64,000 nt of DNA from Bacteroidales bacterium (GCA_024400305.1 JAKSMX010000006.1:49826-113825), one strand, 5' to 3'; counted from the stretch's first letter, positions 17,179-26,075 are shown. Numbers and translations are program-made. The notes: generated by a model from the letters alone, not told the origin.

Positions 17179-18144
17179 TTATTTCTCCGATGTCGGAAGC
17201 GGAATGAACCCCTTACCCATAACTTCAGTGCTCTCCATGACATTCACAAACGCATTCGGATCAATGTCAGCAAGAGTGTTTTTCAACTTAATCAAATCCG
17301 AACGGTTGAGGTTGATGTAAATCATCCTGCGTTCCTGCCCTTTGTAAAGGCCTGTTCCGACGAAGCAAGTTCCGCCTCTCTTGATGTCGTTGACAATGAA
17401 ATCCCTTACCGCATCCACCTTCTCGGTAATCACAAATGCCGTCTTATATGCAGCGACACCTTCAACAACAATGTCAATAATCTTGCCTTCAATCACAATC
17501 ACAAGGATTGAATAGATTGGCAGACGGAGTTGCCCGAAAGCGATGAGTGTCGTCAATGTGATGCAAGAATCAACAATCATCACTAACGTACCGAGTGATA
17601 TTTTAGTATATTTATGCAAAATCATGGAGATGATGTCACTGCCGCCGGATGTCGCTCCAGATTTGAAAATCAAGCCGATAGCAACTCCGTAAATACCACC
17701 GGCGACCAATGTGTTCAGAAAATAGTCAGGCATGTAATACGACTCGCTGTGAGGAATCTGTACCATGATGTTACGCAACGTCTCGTCCATTCCAGATACA
17801 TCTGCAAAAATCCCTTCATGAATCACCGGATTGTAGCCCCATATTGTTTCTATAACCCATGTGAATCCGAATATCATGAATGTCGAAAGAATGGTCTTGA
17901 AACCGAATTTCGGTCCGAGAACCCAAGTTCCGATTATCAACAGAGGAATATCCATGCACAAGGCGTAATACGAAATCCTCCACGGCCACAATGTGTTGAA
18001 CACGTTCGACAAACCGTAAGTGCCGCCCGGAGCAAGCAAATACGGGTTCACAAACATAACATCACCTATTGCGAACAATGCACTTCCCAATATCAAATAT
18101 ATGTACGCGTTAAATTCGCGTTTCCAATTAATTTGCTTTTCCAT
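17179..18144 (-). CDS. YitT family membrane protein (DUF161/DUF2179)
   Basis: A 321-residue integral membrane protein. The N-terminal two thirds hold about five membrane segments with the family pattern YLILGSALFAIGDVMFV, APGGTYGLSNV and GLIFKSGATSGGSDIISMILHK. The C-terminal DUF2179 domain lies at about 235-310 (AAYKTAFVITEKVDAVRDFIV, TGLYKGQERRMIYINL). The family is common in Bacteroidetes and Firmicutes; the function is not established. It lies 74 bases downstream of guaA in the same direction and 2 bases before the binding-protein gene. Confidence 0.85.
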   Translation of the reverse strand: MEKQINWKREFNAYIYLILGSALFAIGDVMFVNPYLLAPGGTYGLSNVFNTLWPWRISYYALCMDIPLLIIGTWVLGPKFGFKTILSTFMIFGFTWVIETIWGYNPVIHEGIFADVSGMDETLRNIMVQIPHSESYYMPDYFLNTLVAGGIYGVAIGLIFKSGATSGGSDIISMILHKYTKISLGTLVMIVDSCITLTTLIAFGQLRLPIYSILVIVIEGKIIDIVVEGVAAYKTAFVITEKVDAVRDFIVNDIKRGGTCFVGTGLYKGQERRMIYINLNRSDLIKLKNTLADIDPNAFVNVMESTEVMGKGFIPLPTSEK

Positions 18145-18218
18145 TTCTTATTTCTTTTTCACCCAATAGTACCAAAAAGCATTCAAATGTTACAAAATTT
18201 TTCAATTTTTTTAAAAAA

Positions 18219-19793
18219 TTATTCCCATTCAATTGTCGCTGGCGGTTTTGATGAAATGTCATAACAAACGCGGTTGACACCTTTCACCTTATTTATGATG
18301 TCATTCGACACCTTTGCCAGGAATTCGTACGGAAGGTGCACCCAATCTGCGGTCATTCCGTCTGTTGAGATGACGGCACGGAGTGCGATCGTATATTCAT
18401 AGCTGCGTTCATCGCCCATCACGCCGACGCTCTTGACAGGAAGCAGTATCGTGCCGGCCTGCCAGATGCTATCATACAGATTGTCAGCCATTTCGTTCGG
18501 ATAAGAAGCACTCGGAAGTTCACATTTCCATTCGCGGAGACCTTTGATGAAAATATCATCGGCATCGCGTAAGATACGGAGTTTTTCTTCCGTCACCTCA
18601 CCTAAGATTCTGATTCCCAAGCTCGGGCCGGGGAACGGATGACGTCCGACCAATTCGCGTTTGATACCCAAGGCGCGGCCCACTCTTCTCACTTCGTCCT
18701 TGAACAAAGTGCGCAGCGGCTCAACGATTTTCAGATTCATCTTTTCAGGCAGGCCGCCGACATTATGATGCGATTTAATCTTACAGGCCGGACCGTTAAC
18801 ACTCACGCTTTCAATGACATCCGGATAAATAGTACCTTGTGCGAGCCATTTTGCGCCTTGTATCTTCTGTGCCTCGGCATCGAAAACCTCGATAAACGTG
18901 CCGCCTATGGCCTTGCGTTTGGCCTCCGGATCCGTCACGCCAGCGAGCTTCTTCATGAACAAATCGCCGGAATGAACGCCTATAACATTGAGTCCCAAGT
19001 CTTTATATGAATCAAGAACATCTTCAAACTCATTCTTCCTGAGAAGTCCGTTATCGACAAAAATACATGTCAGGTTCTTGCCTATCGCCTTGTTCAGGAG
19101 CACAGCGGCGACGGTGCTGTCAACGCCACCCGAAAGTCCGAGAATGACCTTGTCGTCACCGAGTTTCTTGCGCATCGCCTCAACGGTGGTGTCCACGAAC
19201 GAGTCAGGGGTCCAGTTTCCGTGACAGCCGCAGATTGTCTTGGCGAAGTTCTCGAGCATCTTCGGACCTTCCTTGCTGTGGAAAACCTCCGGATGGAACT
19301 GCACGGCGTAAGTATCTTCATTATCAACCTTATAAGCGGCGTTTTCGACATTGTCGGTGCTTGCGATAATGTGAGCGTTTGCAGGCAGTTTCGCTATCGT
19401 GTCGCCATGCGACATCCACACCTGACTTGTCTTGGAGACACCTTTGAACAACAGTGAATTTTCCTCTACAACCGTCAACATTGCGCGGCCGTATTCTCTT
19501 GACAACGAAGAATTTACCTCACCTCCAAAATGATATGCCATGAATTGTGCGCCATAGCAGATGCCAAGCAGCGGCAGTCTGCCTTTTATATTTGACAAAT
19601 CAGCGAACGGAGCCTTCTCGTCGCGTACCGATGACGGGCTTCCGCTTAAAATAACGCCCTTGATATCCTCTGTTATCTCCGGGATTTTGTTGTATGGATG
19701 AATTTCACAATAAACATTGAGTTCGCGGAGACGACGACCTATGAGCTGCGTCACTTGCGAACCGAAATCCAAAATCAGAATTGTTTCCTGCAT
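18219..19793 (-). CDS. guaA: GMP synthase (glutamine-hydrolysing)
   Basis: A 524-residue full-length enzyme that aminates XMP to GMP. The N-terminal class I amidotransferase has the nucleophile in [17 protein letters not shown] and the His/Glu pair in [11 protein letters not shown]. The ATP-pyrophosphatase P-loop is [12 protein letters not shown]. The C-terminal dimerisation domain runs to the family's ending ([16 protein letters not shown]). It uses its own TACTTTTGC promoter, back to back with that of the gene at 19866. Confidence 0.97.
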   Translation of the reverse strand: MQETILILDFGSQVTQLIGRRLRELNVYCEIHPYNKIPEITEDIKGVILSGSPSSVRDEKAPFADLSNIKGRLPLLGICYGAQFMAYHFGGEVNSSLSREYGRAMLTVVEENSLLFKGVSKTSQVWMSHGDTIAKLPANAHIIASTDNVENAAYKVDNEDTYAVQFHPEVFHSKEGPKMLENFAKTICGCHGNWTPDSFVDTTVEAMRKKLGDDKVILGLSGGVDSTVAAVLLNKAIGKNLTCIFVDNGLLRKNEFEDVLDSYKDLGLNVIGVHSGDLFMKKLAGVTDPEAKRKAIGGTFIEVFDAEAQKIQGAKWLAQGTIYPDVIESVSVNGPACKIKSHHNVGGLPEKMNLKIVEPLRTLFKDEVRRVGRALGIKRELVGRHPFPGPSLGIRILGEVTEEKLRILRDADDIFIKGLREWKCELPSASYPNEMADNLYDSIWQAGTILLPVKSVGVMGDERSYEYTIALRAVISTDGMTADWVHLPYEFLAKVSNDIINKVKGVNRVCYDISSKPPATIEWE

Positions 19794-19813
19794 ATTTTTG
19801 AAAATTTTCGGTG

Positions 19814-19853
19814 CAAAAGTACGAAATAATTCAATGGAAACCGTATCTTTGCA
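19814..19853. promoter_or_regulatory. Back-to-back promoters between guaA and the 19866 gene
   Basis: TACTTTTGC on the minus strand (19814-19822) points at guaA, and TATCTTTGC on the plus strand (19845-19853) points at the 19866 gene. They are only 22 bases apart, so the -33 region of each falls on or near the -7 box of the other. Confidence 0.6.
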
Positions 19854-19865
19854 AAAAAAAGAAAT

Positions 19866-20426
19866 ATGGCGAAAAAAAATTCAAAAAAGAAGAAAAGCTC
19901 TTCAAAAAAGAAACATTCAGGCAATGTTTTCACAAAGATTTTAACAATCGTTTTTGTTGTCGTTTTTGTTGGTTTCATTGCTTTTAAATACTTCCCGAAG
20001 ATTAATTCAAGCAAAAACCAAAAATCTGAAACACAATTAGTTAAAGAAGAAAGGAAGCAAACGCCGAAAGATTCAATCATCAAGCCGGAGAAAAAACCGG
20101 ACGCAAAACCAATTGTAAAATCAACGGTCGCGAGAAGCATCGAAGGCTGCTGGATGAGCACCACCGGCGGCGCAGTCCTCACAATGAAAGATTTTGAATA
20201 CCGCATCGATTTCATGGGCGTTGACAGCGGGGAACCTATCATCGGAACTTATCTTGTCGAAGACAACACTATCACTTTCTCTAACAGAAGCGAACCTTGC
20301 AAAGAAGAAAAAGGCATCTATGAAGTTGACTTCAACAAAAATGAAATCAGCTTCAGATGCAAGGACGACGGCTGCACGAAACGCAAATCAACCTTGGTGA
20401 CTGACTGGGAGTGGCTTGATGAATAA
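19866..20426 (+). CDS. Membrane-anchored protein of unknown function
   Basis: A 186-residue protein with a very basic N-terminus (17 Lys/Ser-rich residues), one membrane segment at about 25-45 ([19 protein letters not shown]), a Lys/Pro-rich linker (50-92), and a C-terminal beta-rich domain (98-186) of about 90 residues: [39 protein letters not shown] and [11 protein letters not shown]. The domain resembles a small lipocalin-like or META-like barrel, but I do not recognise the family. The orientation is probably N-in with the barrel outside. It is transcribed alone. Confidence 0.65.
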   Translation: MAKKNSKKKKSSSKKKHSGNVFTKILTIVFVVVFVGFIAFKYFPKINSSKNQKSETQLVKEERKQTPKDSIIKPEKKPDAKPIVKSTVARSIEGCWMSTTGGAVLTMKDFEYRIDFMGVDSGEPIIGTYLVEDNTITFSNRSEPCKEEKGIYEVDFNKNEISFRCKDDGCTKRKSTLVTDWEWLDE

Positions 20427-20435
20427 CATTGATTA

Positions 20436-21728
20436 TCAAGCTCCTATCAGTTCTTTAAAAATCTCGTCAACGCCACCATTGTCAATGATGTTCTTCGCGA
20501 TATATCCTCTGAAGAACAGCAGCACAGATTCTTTGCCGTCATTGACAGGCCATATCTTCACCATATCAGGCAGGTCGTTCGGGATTGCAATGACAGGTTT
20601 TCCCGAACCGAAATTGAGGTCATATACCGGCATCTTGCGCTGGTCGTTCACGTAAAGTGTAGTCGGGGTTTTCGCATTCATTCCAGGAAGGTCAAATCCG
20701 ACGTATGGGAGCTTGTATTTCAAAGCGTTCAGACTCAAGTCTATCCGCTCATCCATCATGCCGTCCTTGTTTTCAATATGGTCATTGACATTCACCTGGA
20801 TTAGTTTTGCGATCTCAAAAATATCATACCCCTCTTTCAACGAATTTGTCACGATATTGTTAGAAGCGTTTCCGATAAAGTCGACGGCGATGTTTCTATA
20901 CCTTCCGCGCAAATCAGTGACAGTTACCAACGAATAATCTTTCTCACCATTAAATTCATTGAGTATCATATTGGTTTTCAACACTATAGCCGACAGCAAA
21001 GCGTTAGTTCCGATTCTGACGCCGGTTTTCCTGAATGCAAACGCCTTTAGTTGTCTGATCTTGTCGCCATTAATCAATAAAGGTGTGCAGCTCGCCTTTG
21101 AATTTTGCGACATGCCATAAAACATCATCTTGAAAATGTCCTTGAATCCGAGTTTCGTCCAGTTTTTCCTTTCTAAAATCGCGGCGGTCTGCGACTTCGA
21201 CATGAACTCTATTTCAGGAAATTCCAACTGTGTTTTCTGTTGGATATCAACGTCTTTGCCCTGACAAAGAAGCGCCCATTCATGCAGCATCCTATACAAT
21301 GTATGTCCATCAACGCAGATATGGGCGACCTGCACGCCAAGCACGGCTCCGTCTCTCAAATTGGTGACGCGAAACGTAATCGGTGCGCTTTTCCCGGTCT
21401 TAAAGTCTTTAACAATAAGCTCTTGCGAAAAATCGTCATAAATATGCAGACTTTTCAATGCTACTTTTATAATCAAATCGGGACGCTCGACGACATCAAA
21501 CGGACAACCTTCGTTGCTGCACGAAATTCCATCCGCGGATTTCAGACGACCAGCCAGAAACGGATACTTTTCAAGCAAAACGGAGAGTTTCTCACTCATC
21601 AGCTCCGTGTCAAGTTTCTTGTTATAAATCCATATCGCCTTGATAATCATGTCGCCGCAAGCCATGTCAAGCAGCGAGAACCTCCAGGTTTTGATGATGT
21701 TTTCCTTATTTGAAATGATGTTTTTCAT
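20436..21728 (-). CDS. BAHD-like acyltransferase (transferase family, PF02458-type)
   Basis: A 430-residue enzyme with the architecture of BAHD/condensation-fold acyltransferases. HICVDG at 136-141 is the H-x3-D-G catalytic motif. NFGSGKP at 372-378 sits where BAHD enzymes have DFGWG. In between are YPFLAGRL (55-62), LSAIVLKTNM (245-254, compare the SAxxW helix) and DFIGNASN (283-290, compare FGN). The N-terminal SLLD matches the plant LSxLD opening. Such enzymes move an acyl group from CoA to an alcohol or amine. They are typical of plants and fungi and unusual in Bacteroidales. A condensation-domain or polyketide-associated PapA relative is the main alternative. The array of 23-bp repeats lies directly upstream. 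Confidence 0.7.
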   Translation of the reverse strand: MKNIISNKENIIKTWRFSLLDMACGDMIIKAIWIYNKKLDTELMSEKLSVLLEKYPFLAGRLKSADGISCSNEGCPFDVVERPDLIIKVALKSLHIYDDFSQELIVKDFKTGKSAPITFRVTNLRDGAVLGVQVAHICVDGHTLYRMLHEWALLCQGKDVDIQQKTQLEFPEIEFMSKSQTAAILERKNWTKLGFKDIFKMMFYGMSQNSKASCTPLLINGDKIRQLKAFAFRKTGVRIGTNALLSAIVLKTNMILNEFNGEKDYSLVTVTDLRGRYRNIAVDFIGNASNNIVTNSLKEGYDIFEIAKLIQVNVNDHIENKDGMMDERIDLSLNALKYKLPYVGFDLPGMNAKTPTTLYVNDQRKMPVYDLNFGSGKPVIAIPNDLPDMVKIWPVNDGKESVLLFFRGYIAKNIIDNGGVDEIFKELIGA

Positions 21729-21734
21729 ATTTTT

Positions 21735-21870
21735 TTAGACACAAGTTGCACGAGTTTTTTAACACAAGTTGCACAGGTTTTTTAACACAAGTTGCACAGG
21801 TTTTTAACACAAGTTGCACGAGTTTTTTAACACAAGTTGCACGAGTTTTTTTAACCAAGTTGCACGAGTC
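21735..21870 (-). repeat. Six tandem copies of a 23-bp element upstream of the BAHD-like gene
   Basis: Read on the minus strand, six copies of AACTCGTGCAACTTGTGTTA (or CCTGTGCAACTT in two) are joined by AAA tracts, ending 7 bases before the ATG at 21728. The last copy before the small membrane gene is truncated. Single copies occur in front of genes at 35427-35450 and 46206-46229, in the same orientation relative to the gene. Confidence 0.9.
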
Positions 21871-21897
21871 CGACCGTTTTAGTCGCTTGAGCTTTTG

Positions 21898-22200
21898 TTA
21901 TTTCTTCCAGTTTTTCTGTTTCAAAAAATAGCTGTAGCAGAACATGATGACTGATACAACGATGAGGCAGACTCTCGTTGCCTTGAACTCGCCGCTCAAG
22001 ATAAAGTCGCCGCCACAAAGTTCGTACAAGATGTAGCCAATCAAGCCGATTGTGAATGTCAAGTAAATGATATTCATCACTTTAATCGCCTTGATGCGTC
22101 TGTCGAGATTCTCAAATTCCCTTGCGATGAACGGCATCCCGAAATACATCCCGAACACCAAAACTATAAGTACATACTCGATGATAGTTGTAATTTCCAT
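21898..22200 (-). CDS. Small three-span membrane protein, unknown function
   Basis: A 100-residue protein with three membrane segments (about 6-24, 41-62 and 74-92) and a charged loop AREFENLDRRIKAIK between the first two. No family is recognised. It is the last gene of the SPFH operon, 30 bases after the Arc-like gene, and ends before the repeat array. Confidence 0.65.
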   Translation of the reverse strand: MEITTIIEYVLIVLVFGMYFGMPFIAREFENLDRRIKAIKVMNIIYLTFTIGLIGYILYELCGGDFILSGEFKATRVCLIVVSVIMFCYSYFLKQKNWKK

Positions 22201-22230
22201 CTCTTTTAACTTTAATCTTTTAACTTTTAA

Positions 22231-22389
22231 CTAAACTCTTTTGTTCTTTTTAAGTGCTTCATTTATAATCCATTGCAGTTGGCCGTTGACGGAGCGGAAA
22301 TCGTCGGCGGCCCACTTCTCGACAGCCTCCATTGTCTTGGCATCGAGACGCAGAACGAAATTTTTCGTGTTTTCTTTTTCCTTTGCCAT
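22231..22389 (-). CDS. Arc-like ribbon-helix-helix DNA-binding protein
   Basis: A 52-residue protein. The strand NFVLRLD is followed by helix A (KTMEAVEKWAADD), the turn FRSVNGQ and helix B (LQWIINEALKK), the classic ribbon-helix-helix layout of Arc repressors. It starts two bases after the CPBP protease stop, so the two are translationally linked. From general knowledge, tiny Arc-like proteins with WAADDxRSVN are often encoded next to SPFH genes, and here the SPFH gene heads the same operon. It probably autoregulates that operon. Confidence 0.8.
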   Translation of the reverse strand: MAKEKENTKNFVLRLDAKTMEAVEKWAADDFRSVNGQLQWIINEALKKNKRV

Positions 22390-22391
22390 AA

Positions 22392-23321
22392 TTAATTTTC
22401 TCCAGCTGATTTTCCGCAGATGTTCAACGTTTCCTCAACCGTTTTTGACATGATGTTGTCTTCGGTGAAGTACTTGTCAACTATGAAAATAATTGCGGTT
22501 ACGATCAACATCGTGATGATTCCCGAAAGGCCCTGGCATCCGTTGAGCAAATCGTTTCCGCCACTGACAAACAACATGTTAGCTCCTCCAAGAGCATTGA
22601 TTGTGCCATGGAAAATCGCCGCCGGATAAACCGATTTCGCCTTTAGAACCAAATAAATCTCTATCGGCGTCATCGCAAGACACATCGCGACCATCATGAA
22701 AACGCCGCCGACACGGTGAACCGGATAGTTGTGCCCCATCAGGATAATCGGGAAATGCCAGAATCCCCAGACAACACCAACGAACAGGCACACAATCCAG
22801 AAGTTCTTCTTTTTCAACGCATTGACAAGATAATTGCGCCAAGCGTACTCCTCACCGAAAGCGAAAAGAGCGTTTATTGTTATTCCGGCAATCAAGCCTG
22901 AAATCAAAGTCGTCAGAATCACGAATTTCGGATTGCTCATCTTCAGCATCATCTCCTGCTGTTCTTCAGGAAAATCTTCAATGTTCGGAATCTGCGGCAA
23001 ATGGAATCCCAGCTCCGTGTCGGGCATGAACGAGTTTACGACAATTGTCAGGGCGACAATCAAAACAGGCAGAATCCAGGCCACGAGCCAAGTCCAGTTG
23101 ATCTTGAATTTGAGCAAACACGTATCGCCAAGTTTCTCACCATTAATCAATTGCATCGGCATTGCGCAAAGCATCGGCAAAATCATGTAAAACGTAGCGC
23201 AGACAGTGTAAAGAAGCGGCTTGTCGTAAGTGCTGTGGATTCCGATTCCGAAATACATCAAGGCGGCGAACGCCCAGCTCACGAGGCAGACGACAAATGT
23301 GAATATAAGTGATCTTTTCAT
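22392..23321 (-). CDS. CPBP-family intramembrane metalloprotease
   Basis: Taken from the ATG at 23321 (309 residues); the frame is open further upstream, but those codons are AT-rich leader. There are about seven membrane segments. The three CPBP (Abi/Rce1) motifs are present: EExxxR at 157-162 (EEYAWR), the FWHF motif with H189, and HxxxN at 238-242 (HGTIN). Such proteases cut near membrane surfaces and are known in prenyl-protein processing in eukaryotes and in bacteriocin immunity in bacteria. The setting within an SPFH/PH operon suggests a role in membrane homeostasis or stress; the substrate is unknown. Confidence 0.85.
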   Translation of the reverse strand: MKRSLIFTFVVCLVSWAFAALMYFGIGIHSTYDKPLLYTVCATFYMILPMLCAMPMQLINGEKLGDTCLLKFKINWTWLVAWILPVLIVALTIVVNSFMPDTELGFHLPQIPNIEDFPEEQQEMMLKMSNPKFVILTTLISGLIAGITINALFAFGEEYAWRNYLVNALKKKNFWIVCLFVGVVWGFWHFPIILMGHNYPVHRVGGVFMMVAMCLAMTPIEIYLVLKAKSVYPAAIFHGTINALGGANMLFVSGGNDLLNGCQGLSGIITMLIVTAIIFIVDKYFTEDNIMSKTVEETLNICGKSAGEN

Positions 23322-23377
23322 TTTTCTAATTTTTTTGATTTGACAATTTACAATTTTACATTGATTTTCAATAATAT

Positions 23378-23914
23378 TCAATTTTTCATACTGAACAGCG
23401 GAAGCAGCGAAACAATCGTGACAATCACGATGAAAGCCACAATTATCAAGATGCTCTTGAACGGCGAAGCATCGTCGATGACAATCAGGTCTTTTTCATC
23501 CACGAACTTCACAGTTGACATGATTTCGTCGTAAAGCTGACGGGTACGCTCTTCGTCTGCCAAGTTGATGAAATACAGTCTTTTTGTCGTCTCAATCTTG
23601 ATGAAAGGGCCTTTCCTGTAATTTTCGAGATACAGCAACGCATCGGATTTCCCGCCATTTTTGATCCGAAAAAATCCTTTCCACGTCTTAAGACCGCCGT
23701 AACCGTTGCTGCGGAACATCACCTTCGGCTTCTCGTCGCACAACGAAACGGATTTTATTGTTTCGGCGAAAATCTTTGACGAATACATGAAATCCTTGAT
23801 GAAGATTCCTTCTTTTTCAACAAAAATCTTCGGTTTTCTGCCGCTGTAAATCACAAGCAGAACAACCATAACGATTATCAAAATGACTGATAACGGTATA
23901 GCAATTACTGACAT
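23378..23914 (-). CDS. PH-like domain membrane protein, paralogue 3 of 3
   Basis: A 178-residue protein with a membrane segment at each end (about 5-24 and 150-172) around a soluble beta-rich domain that resembles a bacterial PH domain: IFVEKEGIFIKDFMYSSKIFAETIKSV, then GFFRIKNGGKSDALLYLEN, IKIETTKRLYFINL and a closing helix DEERTRQLYDEIMSTV. It is clearly homologous to the next two genes. The gap to its upstream paralogue is 4 bases. Because both ends are in the membrane, the domain must face one side, probably the cytoplasm. Confidence 0.7.
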   Translation of the reverse strand: MSVIAIPLSVILIIVMVVLLVIYSGRKPKIFVEKEGIFIKDFMYSSKIFAETIKSVSLCDEKPKVMFRSNGYGGLKTWKGFFRIKNGGKSDALLYLENYRKGPFIKIETTKRLYFINLADEERTRQLYDEIMSTVKFVDEKDLIVIDDASPFKSILIIVAFIVIVTIVSLLPLFSMKN

Positions 23915-23918
23915 GGCT

Positions 23919-24461
23919 CTAATTTTTTAACATGTAATACAAAATCAACCCAATCAAGGCCACCAATCCGATTGACAGGCTTATGATTCTATATTTTTTC
24001 GCCGATGACTCTGCGAGTTCAGATTCGCCGACGATTTGCACTGTCTTTTGCATCTCGTTGAAAAGTTCTTCGGTGAGTTCATCTTTTTTCAAATTAACGT
24101 AAAAAACTCCGTCAACCGTTTCAATTTCGATGAAACGCCTTGATTTCCTTGCATTGTCCAAGAACAACGACACCGCTATTTTCTTCGGGCCGTCGTCGGT
24201 CATCTTCTTGACTAAAAACGTGCCTCTGCGACGGTTCCAGATTCTAAATCCCTGTGCTTGAACACCAAACAAAACTTTCGGCAATTCCTCGACGAGTCTC
24301 ATGGATTTAATCATGTTGTTCTTGATTTTCACCGGATTAAATCCAAACATAATGACAATCCCACTTTCGTCGAAACGAATACGGTTCCTGCCTACGCACG
24401 TAATTATTGAAGTAAGCAGTGCAGCGAAAGCGAAAGAGACAATGTAACCCAGTACATACAT
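23919..24461 (-). CDS. PH-like domain membrane protein, paralogue 2 of 3
   Basis: A 180-residue paralogue with the same plan: membrane segments at about 3-23 and 160-178, and a PH-like core with IRFDESGIVIMFGFNPVKIKNNMIKSM, GTFLVKKMTDDGPKKIAVSLFL, IEIETVDGVFYVNL and DELTEELFNEM. It is separated by 3-4 bases from each neighbour, so all three are surely co-transcribed. Sequence identity with its siblings is low although the pattern is kept, which indicates old duplication. Confidence 0.7.
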   Translation of the reverse strand: MYVLGYIVSFAFAALLTSIITCVGRNRIRFDESGIVIMFGFNPVKIKNNMIKSMRLVEELPKVLFGVQAQGFRIWNRRRGTFLVKKMTDDGPKKIAVSLFLDNARKSRRFIEIETVDGVFYVNLKKDELTEELFNEMQKTVQIVGESELAESSAKKYRIISLSIGLVALIGLILYYMLKN

Positions 24462-24464
24462 GAT

Positions 24465-25013
24465 TCAACCAAGTAAATTGTGTATAACAAAAGTAAACAA
24501 ACCTGTCGCGACAGAAATTATTCCAATAATAATCCACAACATTTTTTGCGTCCTCTTGTCTTTATAGACAACGAGTTCGTCAGCCGCAACAATCTTAACT
24601 TTTTCAGTAATTTCGTTGAACAAATTCCTTGTCATTTCTTCATCGCCCAGGTTAATATAAATGAGATTTGAAGTTGTAACCAATTCAATAACAGGACATT
24701 TAGTATAGTCTTCAATTAAGAGCAGCGATTCCTTGACACCGTTGTCGAGTTTGACCATAAAGTTCCCTCTACGAATGTTTTTCCATTTGGTCGCACTATT
24801 TTTCGCAATGATTTTCGGCAATTTGTCAATTAATTTCACGGATTTGATGGTATTGTTCGGAATGTTTATGGCGCATGACAGGTCATCAACAAAAATACCG
24901 TCTTCAGCGACAACGTATTTAGGTGCTTTTTTGATAAAAAATATCACAGACACAATCACCACGGTCAAATAAGCCAACAATGTGACTATCATTGAAGAAA
25001 TTAACGTTTCCAT
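24465..25013 (-). CDS. PH-like domain membrane protein, paralogue 1 of 3
   Basis: A 182-residue paralogue, first of the three after the SPFH gene (51-base gap). Membrane segments lie at about 8-28 and 158-178. The core reads YVVAEDGIFVDDLSCAINIPNNTIKSV, GNFMVKLDNGVKESLLLIED, IELVTTSNLIYINL and DEEMTRNLFNEITEKV. The final helix motif (D/E-E-x-T-x-x-L-[FY]-[ND]-E) is the most conserved part of the trio. Function unknown; bacterial PH domains are usually protein-protein or membrane-sensing modules. Confidence 0.7.
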   Translation of the reverse strand: METLISSMIVTLLAYLTVVIVSVIFFIKKAPKYVVAEDGIFVDDLSCAINIPNNTIKSVKLIDKLPKIIAKNSATKWKNIRRGNFMVKLDNGVKESLLLIEDYTKCPVIELVTTSNLIYINLGDEEMTRNLFNEITEKVKIVAADELVVYKDKRTQKMLWIIIGIISVATGLFTFVIHNLLG

Positions 25014-25064
25014 AACATCAGCTTTTATATGAAATTCCTCAATCTCCTTAAACTCCTCAATCTC

Positions 25065-26024
25065 CTACTGATACAGCGTTCCGGTGTTCACGACAGGCTG
25101 TGCGGCGTCGTCGGCGCAGAGCACGACCATGAGGTTGCTCACCATAGCGGCTTTCTTGTCGTCGTCGAGTTCAACGACCTCGTCAACTTTGAGCTTGTCG
25201 AGGGCCATCTTGACCATCGAGACCGCGCCTTCCACAATCTTCTCACGAGCCGCGATGATGGCCGCCGCCTGCTGACGGCGAAGCATAACCGCCGCAATCT
25301 CAGGGGAATACGCCAGATAGTTGATTCTCGCCTCGATGACTTCCAAGCCCGACATCGCGAGACGGTCGTTGAGTTTGTTGAGGAGAATGTCGTTGATTTC
25401 CGAACCGCCCGAACGAAGCGTCAGCTCGCCCGATTTCGTGTCGTCGTTGTCATCGTAGGCGAACATTCCAGCGACTTCACGAAGCGCGGCGTCGCTCTGC
25501 ACCCTGACGAAACTCTCGAAAGCACGCATACGGCTTGAAACCGCCGCATTGCCTCCGACACTTGCACCCATGGCATTGACGGCAATCGTCTGAGAATCAA
25601 TTTCAAACATCGCCTTGTAGGTGTCTTTCAGCTTCCAAACGAGAATCTGGCCGATCATAATCGGGTTGCCGGTCTTGTCGTTCACCTTGATGGGATCGAC
25701 GTTGAGATTACGTGCGCGGAGAGAGACCCTCTTTGATGACATCAGCGGGTTGATCCAGTAGAAACCTGTCTTCGTGAACGTGCCGCGGTACTTTCCGAAG
25801 AAAAGCATCACCATTCCCTCATTCGGTTCGAGCATCCTGAAACCGATTGCAAGAAAGATGTCGATCAAAATCAAGGCAATTCCGCCTATCAGCAAGCCGA
25901 CAGGCTCTCCTTCAGTACATCTTGTAAATCCGAATATTGCAACAGCAATAATGGCGATAACCACAAACAACATGACGAAACCATTGAGTTTCAATCCTTT
26001 GAATTCAAATTCCTTGTTTTCCAT
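25065..26024 (-). CDS. SPFH/Band 7 domain protein (stomatin/flotillin-like)
   Basis: A 319-residue protein. A double hydrophobic N-terminus (about 14-33 and 40-62) precedes the SPFH domain at about 70-270: NEGMVMLFFGKYRGTFTKTGFYWINPL, KTGNPIMIGQILVWKL, and the end helix LEVIEARINYLAYSPEIAAVMLRRQQAAAIIAARE, which is highly typical. SPFH proteins form ring-shaped membrane assemblies and often work with membrane proteases. This gene heads the operon, from a TATCTTTGC promoter, and the operon includes a CPBP protease. Confidence 0.9.
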   Translation of the reverse strand: MENKEFEFKGLKLNGFVMLFVVIAIIAVAIFGFTRCTEGEPVGLLIGGIALILIDIFLAIGFRMLEPNEGMVMLFFGKYRGTFTKTGFYWINPLMSSKRVSLRARNLNVDPIKVNDKTGNPIMIGQILVWKLKDTYKAMFEIDSQTIAVNAMGASVGGNAAVSSRMRAFESFVRVQSDAALREVAGMFAYDDNDDTKSGELTLRSGGSEINDILLNKLNDRLAMSGLEVIEARINYLAYSPEIAAVMLRRQQAAAIIAAREKIVEGAVSMVKMALDKLKVDEVVELDDDKKAAMVSNLMVVLCADDAAQPVVNTGTLYQ

Positions 26025-26075
26025 ACGTTTATTTTTTTAGTTAATTTGATATTATTTTGATATTACTTTGATGGC

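Noticed and set aside
21735-21870. CRISPR array
   Set aside because: The repeats are separated only by A/T tracts of a few bases with no unique spacers, and no cas genes are near.
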